Positions 6,420-11,456 of a DNA stretch of 11,456 nucleotides are shown piece by piece. The stretch comes from Candidatus Bathyarchaeota archaeon (GTDB lineage Archaea > Thermoproteota > Bathyarchaeia > Bathyarchaeales > Bathyarchaeaceae). The number at the start of each line of letters is the position of its first letter. Position 1 is the first letter of the stretch. Below the pieces are notes generated by a model, which saw only the letters and a program-made list of their open reading frames with translations, was not told the DNA's origin and searched no databases. The stretch covers positions 1 to 11,456 of the forward strand of contig JAOUJL010000030.1 of NCBI GenBank assembly GCA_029883255.1, in the 5' to 3' direction. A program made the translations under genes and the position numbers.

Positions 6420-7193
6420 TCAGACGCCACTCTTGTGCGTGCTTGGGGAAAAGTAGTAGTCCCTATTATTGGGGCCATGATAAGCCAGTAACGTCCTTAC
6501 TATTTCCCATGTTTCTGTTTCTTGACCATGTACCTCCAGCTCTATTAGGTCTTCCTCTACGTCTATGTCTGTGGAAAATACAAATGAGTCAAATAACAGG
6601 GGAGGTCGGCCATTCAAAACCCTTTTTGCTTCGATGCAGTGTTTTCTAAAGGTTTGAGAGTTAGTGGTGGGATTCGTATACTGTGGATTAAAGTCCAGAG
6701 TAATCGGACGTTTATAGATAACTGTTGTTCCTCCTCCGCGTGAAGGACATAGAATAATTGTTCTCTGGGAATTTCCATCGTCGCTTTCGATCAATCTGTT
6801 TATTGCTGTTGCTGTGACTAGAGGAAGATCTGGAGCGATAAAGAGCAAAGCATCTGCACGTTTGTTTTCGGCTAACCATTGAGAACCTTCATCGAATGCT
6901 GCATTCAGTCCCTTTTCTACATTTTGCAATTGTCTGAAAACGACTTCTTGCGCTACTTCTTCTCTAATTCTTTGATCTGGACTAATGATCAAAATGTGGT
7001 CTCCAATGTACTTGGAACCTTTGAGAGCTTTAACGACATCCCTAAGCATAGCTAATGCCATATCATGCCGAAGTTTGGATGCTTGTTCTTTATTGGTGGG
7101 CAAAACTGCTTCTAGTCTTGGAACTTGCTTCTCTAGAAGCCCGTCCATCGCGGTCAATGCCCAAACTTCTTTAGGAAAATACTTCTCAGACAC
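6420..7193 (-). CDS. cofC: CofC-like nucleotidyltransferase (2-phospholactate guanylyltransferase family)
   Basis: 257-aa GT-A-fold nucleotidyltransferase of the CofC family, which activates 2-phospho-L-lactate (or a related acid) with GTP in coenzyme F420 synthesis. Visible: MALAMLRDVVKAL (45-57), HILIISPD (66-73), GLNAAF (95-100), the metal-binding region IAPDLPLV (119-126), SRGGGTTVIY (151-160), TFRKHCIEA (181-189) and FSTDIDVEEDLIEL (206-219). It is 30-50 residues longer than typical CofC because of a C-terminal extension. The N-terminal nucleotide-binding signature (usually K-x5-AK-x-RL) is changed here to MDGLLEKQVPRL, so the symbol is a family-level call. The GTG start is fixed by AGGAGGT 6 nt upstream. 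First gene of the three-gene operon. Confidence 0.82.
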   Translation of the reverse strand: MSEKYFPKEVWALTAMDGLLEKQVPRLEAVLPTNKEQASKLRHDMALAMLRDVVKALKGSKYIGDHILIISPDQRIREEVAQEVVFRQLQNVEKGLNAAFDEGSQWLAENKRADALLFIAPDLPLVTATAINRLIESDDGNSQRTIILCPSRGGGTTVIYKRPITLDFNPQYTNPTTNSQTFRKHCIEAKRVLNGRPPLLFDSFVFSTDIDVEEDLIELEVHGQETETWEIVRTLLAYHGPNNRDYYFSPSTHKSGV

Positions 7194-7199
7194 TCTACG

Positions 7200-7206
7200 A
7201 CCTCCT
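7200..7206 (-). promoter_or_regulatory. Perfect ribosome binding site deciding the cofC GTG start
   Basis: The minus strand carries AGGAGGT with a 6-nt spacer to the GTG at 7193-7191. No in-frame ATG competes nearby. Confidence 0.75.
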
Positions 7207-7303
7207 CTGACTTAGCCTAATGGCGGAAGAACAGAAAAATCTTTCTCTTTTTTCCGCTTTACATCTAGCCGTGGCGTAAACGACCAGAAAACTCGACTTA
7301 CTT

Positions 7304-7324
7304 CTTTAATATTATATCCTTTTC
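7304..7324 (-). promoter_or_regulatory. Possible promoter of the cofC-mfnB operon
   Basis: On the minus strand AAAAGG is followed by ATATAATATTAAAG, an A/T-rich BRE/TATA-like element. A start site near 7285 would leave a ~90-nt leader. The gap 7207-7371 holds no gene that I can see. Confidence 0.35.
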
Positions 7325-7371
7325 CCCAATCATCAATGTTGTTAAGCTGAACCTGATTTGGGATAGATTAA

Positions 7372-8058
7372 TTACCTTTTCATGAGAGTTATCAGTGCCC
7401 TATAACCTGCCCATATATCCTGAGACACTACAAATCTGTAAGCCTCGATCCCTTTTCTCGCGGCTAGACTAATCATCTCGTCCTCACCAGCTTTTACAAT
7501 TGAGTAGGTCGGTTTGTCATATTTTGAACAAAAAGCCCCAACTTCGTGACCATGTTCAACTACTTTCTTTATTATCTGTCTAGACCTGTCGCATTCCATA
7601 TCAACCGAGGGAACATCAACATAAAATCCATCAAGATACGGGTGCTTTTGTGAAAAAACTACAAGAAGATCTACTCCCTCCTTTTCAAGAAAATTGATAA
7701 CGTCTCTGCAAAAGGACAGATCTATTTTCTGTCTCTTTACCTTACTAGTGACTGGAACAGCGAGGATATTATAGTCAAACGTATGACAAACCTCAAGACA
7801 AAGAAGAAGCGAAAGCGAGGCGTAAACCTCATCCCCGTAGAAGTTAGCAATCAGGAAAGCGGATTTCGATCGATCTTGATCGAATTTAAGCAATTCTGTG
7901 CCAAGCCAATCGCTCTTTATTTCAATTTTCGGGAATTTCTTTTCAAGGTCCGCAAGGATACTAATGTAGATTTTGTCAAAATCCTCCATAGCTTGCAGAT
8001 AATTAGTAAGAGCCCTCTTAGCAGCCAAGTACGCTCGTCTAATATCATCTCTAATCAT
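7372..8058 (-). CDS. Unrecognised 228-aa soluble protein
   Basis: Complete frame of 228 aa starting at ATG 8058, with GGAAGGT upstream. No signal peptide or membrane helix. The N-terminal ~45 residues look helical and charged (RRAYLAAKRALTNYLQ). An alpha/beta part follows: SAFLIANFYGDEVYASLSLLLCLEV (66-90), then YNILAVPVTSKV (96-107), VDLLVVFSQKHPYLDGFYVDVP (129-150), and a Cys/His-containing part with MECDRSR and HGHEVGAFCSKYDKP (169-183). The order YGDE, then DLSF, then a hydrophobic strand faintly recalls the HGxE and DLxS zinc sites of M14-type deacylases, but without their ligands. That is speculation. It lies downstream of the DUF92 gene on the same strand with a 52-nt gap. Function unknown. 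Confidence 0.75.
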   Translation of the reverse strand: MIRDDIRRAYLAAKRALTNYLQAMEDFDKIYISILADLEKKFPKIEIKSDWLGTELLKFDQDRSKSAFLIANFYGDEVYASLSLLLCLEVCHTFDYNILAVPVTSKVKRQKIDLSFCRDVINFLEKEGVDLLVVFSQKHPYLDGFYVDVPSVDMECDRSRQIIKKVVEHGHEVGAFCSKYDKPTYSIVKAGEDEMISLAARKGIEAYRFVVSQDIWAGYRALITLMKR

Positions 8059-8088
8059 TGAATGACCTTCCTAAATGAGGTCGCTTAT

Positions 8089-8103
8089 CTAGATATGTAA
8101 ACC
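8089..8103 (-). promoter_or_regulatory. Possible TATA box for the 228-aa protein gene
   Basis: On the minus strand GGTTTACATATCTAG contains TTTACATAT (8101-8093). A start site about 26 nt on, near 8071, leaves a ~13-nt leader before the ATG. Read-through from the DUF92 gene is also possible. Confidence 0.3.
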
Positions 8104-8110
8104 TATCGTC

Positions 8111-8836
8111 CTAGTGAAAAAGCATGTAGAAGATAGGATAAATGTAACTTCCTATCACTCCAATAACTAGACCAGAGAAAAAATTGATTTGCCATCCCCT
8201 GAGTACACCTTGATTTTCTAATGTAGCCCCCATCAAGCTGTCAATGAATGACCCAAGAACTCCAGTAACAAGCCCAAGAATCAAACATGGTATCCATGGG
8301 CATTCAAAAAAACTGAGTAATGGTATCATCAATCCGATAGAAACCGAGGATATTATGCATGCGAATGTGCCAAGTGGTGATACTGCACCATTTGTTCCAG
8401 GATCGACACTTTCTCCGGTTGTTATCAATAATGGCCTCCGTCTCGATAGAATACCTATTTCATTTGCAAATGAGTCAGCAACCCCAAAGGAAGTTGAAGA
8501 AATAAACATTCCAGTGTCGCCGAGTATTGCAGCTATCGCTGGTAAGGCTATCTTTCCGATCACGTTTGTATATGTTCTTTTCTTACTCTCTTCTGCAAAT
8601 TGAGCACCGCGAATGCGGGCTTTGTCATTCTTTTTGTAAATCGTTGCGCCCAAAATTGTAACATACATTGCCACAAGTACAAAGGACCACCAAGGCGGTG
8701 ACCTTGCCATAACTATCATTAAGAACAAAAAAGTTGCGACTGCTCCACCTAAATCGAAGAACTGCGTAACATAAACAATCGCACTAAATAATAGACACCC
8801 TATTAACAGCATTGCCAAAACTATCAAACTATTCAC
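8111..8836 (-). CDS. DUF92 integral membrane protein, possible prenyl-phosphate kinase
   Basis: 241-aa polytopic membrane protein of the DUF92 family. Visible signatures: a charged cytosolic loop with KKRTYTNVIGKI (85-96), ADSFANEIG (120-128), VDPGTNGAVSPLGT (144-157) and GSFIDSLMGATLE (195-207). The rest is hydrophobic, about six membrane helices. Plant VTE6, which phosphorylates phytyl phosphate to the diphosphate, belongs to this family, so an archaeal role as a prenyl-phosphate kinase is plausible. The isoprenoid genes in the window support that (inference). The GTG start follows GAGG at only 3 nt, so a start a few codons further in, such as Met9, cannot be excluded. Its probable promoter lies at the edge of the ychF remnant. 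Confidence 0.87.
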   Translation of the reverse strand: MNSLIVLAMLLIGCLLFSAIVYVTQFFDLGGAVATFLFLMIVMARSPPWWSFVLVAMYVTILGATIYKKNDKARIRGAQFAEESKKRTYTNVIGKIALPAIAAILGDTGMFISSTSFGVADSFANEIGILSRRRPLLITTGESVDPGTNGAVSPLGTFACIISSVSIGLMIPLLSFFECPWIPCLILGLVTGVLGSFIDSLMGATLENQGVLRGWQINFFSGLVIGVIGSYIYPIFYMLFH

Positions 8837-8878
8837 TTTCCTCAGTCCATAATCATTACAACATTAGGCTGCATGTAC

Positions 8879-8897
8879 ACCATATATGTTTTTGGTT
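8879..8897 (-). promoter_or_regulatory. BRE/TATA promoter of the DUF92 gene
   Basis: Minus strand: CCAAAAACATATATGG, an A-rich BRE-like part and a TATA box. The expected start site near 8858 gives a leader of about 22 nt carrying GAGG before the GTG at 8836. The element sits at the left end of the decayed ychF copy. Confidence 0.5.
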
Positions 8898-9021
8898 TGA
8901 CCTACCTGAGTATTTTCTCTTTCATTTAATCAGTCTGATGAGCAAGAGAAAAAGGTTTGAAGTCTACCTACTTAAAGCTAGGGATGTTATCTTAATCGTA
9001 AGTGCTTAGAAAAGACCCTAA
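8896..9021 (+). pseudogene. Decayed 3' fragment of the archaeal ychF GTPase gene
   Basis: The plus strand encodes RFEVYLLKARDVILIVSA, then a stop where the intact gene has AAG (AAG to TAG at 9007-9009), then Lys-Arg-Pro and a stop at 9019-9021. The intact protein ends HVLKDRDVISIISAKKRA and stops at the matching position. Upstream, DLPEYFLF lines up with ELGESFIY in one frame, and SFI-stop-SV with SFIYAV in another. A 7-nt length loss relative to the intact gene within this short stretch explains the frame changes. About 40 codons of the TGS domain are represented and nothing of the G domain. A weak resemblance may extend left to about 8860. It faces the intact uppS just as the intact GTPase faces the broken uppS. 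Confidence 0.75.
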
Positions 9022-9427
9022 TCTCATTTTATGCACCAAAACGTCTCTTACGTCTTTCAAAAGTTCTGACAACACGTAAGAGGTCTATTAAACGGAAATC
9101 AGGCCAGTAGACGTCCAAGAAGCAGAGTTCGCTGTAGGCGGACTGCCACAACAAAAAGCCACTTAGTCGTCCTTCACCTGAGGTCCTGATAATTAGGTCC
9201 GCGTCTTGCCTGGGCATGTGCGATGTATACAAATACTGTTCAAATACTTGTTCATCAACTTTTTCAGGATTCAGTTCGCCTTCCTGCACCTTCTCTGCTA
9301 TTTTCCTTGCGGCATCCACAATTTCTGCCCTTCCACCATAAGCAAAAGCAATATTCAAGAAGTGTTCATCATAGTCTTGTGTGGCCTTTTCTACATCCAT
9401 TATAAGCTTTCGCAAACCTTCAGGCAA
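8896..9427. repeat. Right copy of the duplicated ychF-uppS junction (direct repeat B)
   Basis: Counterpart of 1441-1958, in the same orientation: broken ychF 3' end, short spacer, intact uppS 3' end. The spacer-proximal block ACGTCTCTTACGTCTTT and a 35-bp block (9126-9160) are identical to the left copy. The two copies flank about 7 kb. Confidence 0.8.
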
Positions 9428-9811
9428 CAATCTTGCTCTGCCGATAACTTTTACGCGTACTTTGTTTTTGTGTATGCGCCCATCTCTCAGAATCCTCCGA
9501 AATTCTTCTGCTGCGATACGCATAATCTCTTCAACCTCACCCTTTGGGCGGCAAAAGTTCTCTGTAGAAAAAGCATAGAGAGTTATCGATTTAACATCAA
9601 GTTTGAGGCACCAATCAAGCAGTTGCTCAACTTTTTCGGCTCCTTTTTCATGGCCAAAGCATGGGTTAAGGGCTTTTCCAGAGGCCCATCTTCGGTTTCC
9701 ATCCAGAATTATCGCTATGTGCTCTGGCTGCGCGCCACTTTTAACTTGATGCCATAGCCACTTCTCATAAAGCTTGTATGCTCCGATTGTTGAGAGGAAC
9801 GTTTTAAGCAT
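9029..9811 (-). CDS. uppS: cis-Prenyl diphosphate (undecaprenyl-type) synthase
   Basis: 260-aa Z-type prenyltransferase that elongates a short allylic diphosphate with IPP to the long carrier lipid used for glycan transfer at the archaeal membrane. Visible: catalytic AIILDGNRRWA (33-43, Asp37), TLYAFSTENFCRP (77-89), LNIAFAYGGR (152-161), and DLIIRTSGEGRLSGFLLWQSAYSEL (from 205) with Arg209, Arg215, Ser217 and Glu227. Length is normal. The start is 4 nt after the stop of the phosphorylase gene, with GAGGTTTGG before it, so the two are one transcription unit. Its 3' half exists again as a decayed copy at 1572-1958. Confidence 0.93.
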   Translation of the reverse strand: MLKTFLSTIGAYKLYEKWLWHQVKSGAQPEHIAIILDGNRRWASGKALNPCFGHEKGAEKVEQLLDWCLKLDVKSITLYAFSTENFCRPKGEVEEIMRIAAEEFRRILRDGRIHKNKVRVKVIGRARLLPEGLRKLIMDVEKATQDYDEHFLNIAFAYGGRAEIVDAARKIAEKVQEGELNPEKVDEQVFEQYLYTSHMPRQDADLIIRTSGEGRLSGFLLWQSAYSELCFLDVYWPDFRLIDLLRVVRTFERRKRRFGA

Positions 9812-9814
9812 TCT

Positions 9815-10606
9815 TTATCCAAACCTCGCGTCTCTAAGCGCGTTGGCACAGGGACAATTACGTTTGTGTGGTAAGGTCTTGATGGCTTCAATTAAAACTT
9901 GCTCTATCTTAGGCACAACGTTCTTTGACACTTTTGAGAGTTCAAGTGCTGTTAATCTTTCTTGTATGCCGGCAGCCATGTTTGAAACGTAACAGATAGA
10001 TGCATAGCACATTTCAAGCTCCCTCGCAAGCACAGCTTCCGGAATGCCAGTCATCCCGACAACTTCGCAGCCCAAACGTCTAAACATCTCGATTTCGGCA
10101 GGAGTTTCGTAGCGGGGTCCCTCTGTGCAAACCAGCACGGCTTTATTTCGTACGTTAAATCCGAGTCTCCTCGCTGTTTCAATTAGCAACTTTCGGATTT
10201 CAGGACAGTAGGGCTGAGAAACGTCAATGTGAGTTACAGGGGCTTTATCGAAAAAAGTTGTGCAGCGAAGTTTTGTGAAATCAACAAAATCATCTGGAAC
10301 AACGATGTCACCAGGTTTAAAGTTGAGATTTATTGCACCAACAGCGTTTGTAGCTAAAATTCTCTCTACACCAATTTTGTAGAGCGCGTAGATGTTTGCC
10401 TTGTAATTTATCTTATGCGGAGGAATGGAATGGTTTGGGCCGTGCCGTAGGAGAAGAACTATTCTTTTCCTATTTATTTTTCCAACATACAAGGGCGCAG
10501 GTATCCCGTAGGGTGTTCCCAAACGCAGCTGTCTTGCTTTTCCTAATAGTTTCTCGAACCCTGTTCCGCCGATAATTGCAATCTCAGTCTTCTCCGAATT
10601 CTTCAA
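9815..10606 (-). CDS. MTAP/MTIP-type purine nucleoside phosphorylase
   Basis: 263-aa family-2 nucleoside phosphorylase, which splits 5'-methylthio-nucleosides or purine nucleosides with phosphate. Visible: IAIIGGTGF (9-17), phosphate-binding LRHGPNH (53-59), INYKANIYAL (66-75), TEGPRYETPAEIEMFR (161-176), VGMTGIPEAVLAREL (183-197) and VSNMAAG (207-213). Adenine-specific MTAPs have T-D-x-D at this last site; here it is S-N209-M-A211, as in 6-oxopurine-preferring enzymes. Methylthioinosine, inosine or guanosine is therefore a likelier substrate than methylthioadenosine. C251-P-C253 near the C-terminus matches the CxC disulfide of thermophilic archaeal members. The start overlaps the end of the DUF373 gene by 23 nt. 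Family call is firm, specificity moderate. Confidence 0.9.
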   Translation of the reverse strand: MKNSEKTEIAIIGGTGFEKLLGKARQLRLGTPYGIPAPLYVGKINRKRIVLLLRHGPNHSIPPHKINYKANIYALYKIGVERILATNAVGAINLNFKPGDIVVPDDFVDFTKLRCTTFFDKAPVTHIDVSQPYCPEIRKLLIETARRLGFNVRNKAVLVCTEGPRYETPAEIEMFRRLGCEVVGMTGIPEAVLARELEMCYASICYVSNMAAGIQERLTALELSKVSKNVVPKIEQVLIEAIKTLPHKRNCPCANALRDARFG

Positions 10607-11456
10607 CTTCCTCTTCAGTCTCCTTGAAAAATTCTCTTGCAGATCTATGAATAACGAATATGACCAAGACTGACGCTACACCGATTAAGATGCCGATCAC
10701 TATGGAGAAGATAAGCAAAGCAGGGTCTGCATCAGGATTAATTAGCACTGCGGAAGTTCCGTCGAGGATTTGTCTAGACCAGCCAATCGAAACTATTAGG
10801 GCTGCGTTACGTAGTAGTCTGGCGTTGCGTTCGAAATATAAACGTATAGCTTTCCCCAACAGTGCTACGCAAATGCCTACGACTATGAGATCCGTGGAAC
10901 CTTTAATGAAATGGCCGGCAATTTGCGGCAAAAGGCTAAGCCAACCAGCCATGTCTGGTGGCGGTGCAACTTGTGCTACAGCGTTTGTCCCCCCCAAGTA
11001 AATGCTAACCACTATGCATAAAGCTCCGGCGACTGCGGAAAAATTTGAAATCTGTACTCGAAGGGGTGGCGGAGAGTATTCCTTTAGCCAGTGGTAGAAG
11101 TTTTTGACCGCTTTGTCGACTCCGAAACCTTTCACAAGCATGAACCCGCTTAGAACGAAGATGAAAGCTATCCCGTAGTAGTAAAGCATGTTAAAAACTG
11201 AGAGAATTCCCAAGATTAGGAAAAGAAGCCCAGGCAAACCCAAAGCGATGCGGGAGTAACGTGGGTTCTCCATAATCATTTTCAAGTATCGTGTAAAGAG
11301 GGCGGCTGTTTCCTCTATTGACTCGCTGTGTTTTACTACTATCCGTCTGACAGATGAAACAGGCACTCTCGACTCTATAAGTGGTAAAACTGCCTCATCT
11401 GAATATCCGTCTGAAACCAAGATAACCTCGCTTGCGGGAAAAGAGCTTAACAGTTC
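10584..11456 (-). CDS. DUF373-family membrane protein, 5' end beyond the window
   Basis: The frame is open from the right edge to the TGA at 10584, giving about 290 residues. It begins inside the protein (LLSSFPASEVILVSDG), so the N-terminal soluble part typical of the 350-390-aa archaeal DUF373 proteins lies outside. Visible: the family segment ILVSDGYSDEAVLPLIESRV, then RRIVVKHSESIEET and TRYLKMIMENPRYSRIALGLPG. About five to six membrane helices follow, and a very acidic C-terminus (KETEEEVEEFGED). The biochemical function of DUF373 is unknown. It overlaps the phosphorylase gene by 23 nt and is upstream of it and uppS in the same operon. Confidence 0.88.
   Translation of the reverse strand, partial: ELLSSFPASEVILVSDGYSDEAVLPLIESRVPVSSVRRIVVKHSESIEETAALFTRYLKMIMENPRYSRIALGLPGLLFLILGILSVFNMLYYYGIAFIFVLSGFMLVKGFGVDKAVKNFYHWLKEYSPPPLRVQISNFSAVAGALCIVVSIYLGGTNAVAQVAPPPDMAGWLSLLPQIAGHFIKGSTDLIVVGICVALLGKAIRLYFERNARLLRNAALIVSIGWSRQILDGTSAVLINPDADPALLIFSIVIGILIGVASVLVIFVIHRSAREFFKETEEEVEEFGED

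Noticed and set aside
8812..9009. 65-codon plus-strand frame that contains the GTPase-like tail
   Set aside because: Its start lies in antisense sequence of the DUF92 gene and only its last part has homology; it is better described as a pseudogene remnant than as a small protein.
9206..9757. 183-codon plus-strand open frame
   Set aside because: Antisense to intact uppS and rich in Cys/Phe/His of the kind produced by reading a conserved gene backwards.
1..11456. CRISPR arrays, rRNA, tRNA, transposases or integrases
   Set aside because: I saw no regularly spaced repeats, RNA gene signatures or recombinase motifs on either strand; the only long repeat is the ychF-uppS junction.

Overview
This window looks archaeal and most likely comes from an uncultivated Thermoproteota-type lineage such as Bathyarchaeia (inference). 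The signs are an archaeal translation-associated GTPase with an NKID motif, an archaeal cis-prenyltransferase, genes for methanofuran (mfnB) and coenzyme F420 (cofC-like), a DUF373 membrane protein, a nucleoside phosphorylase with a C-terminal CxC motif, BRE/TATA-like promoters, and GTG and TTG starts behind GGAGGTGA-type ribosome binding sites.

Layout: at the left edge is the N-terminus of a minus-strand secreted or membrane protein (1-101). Divergent from it is the complete GTPase gene (331-1566, +). A decayed 3' fragment of a uppS gene follows, convergent with it (1572-~1958, -). Next come a small unrecognised gene translationally coupled to a UbiD-family decarboxylase (1971-3709, +), and a short-chain polyprenyl diphosphate synthase with its own promoter (3886-4905, +). 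Convergent with these is a tight minus-strand operon: cofC-like, a two-TM cysteine-containing protein, then mfnB (7193-4930). Two more minus-strand genes follow, an unrecognised 228-aa protein and a DUF92 membrane protein (8836-7372). A decayed 3' fragment of the GTPase gene (~8896-9021, +) then abuts the complete uppS (9811-9029, -). uppS is the last gene of an operon with an MTAP/MTIP-type phosphorylase and a DUF373 protein cut by the right edge.

The main discovery is that the two ends mirror each other. The left side has an intact GTPase gene facing a broken uppS; the right side has a broken GTPase gene facing an intact uppS. The ychF-uppS convergent junction is therefore present twice in direct orientation, flanking about 7 kb. 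This is the geometry expected from single-crossover (Campbell-type) integration of DNA carrying the junction, or from a tandem duplication of the junction later separated by other genes. Both broken copies carry indels and stops, so the event is not recent.

Functionally, much of the window concerns isoprenoid carriers and C1 cofactors. The UbiD protein is a candidate anhydromevalonate phosphate decarboxylase, the polyprenyl synthase would make C15-C20 diphosphates, UppS would extend them to a long glycan carrier lipid, and the DUF92 protein is related to plant phytyl-phosphate kinase. CofC and MfnB serve F420 and methanofuran synthesis. These roles rest on family knowledge; only the motifs are seen directly.
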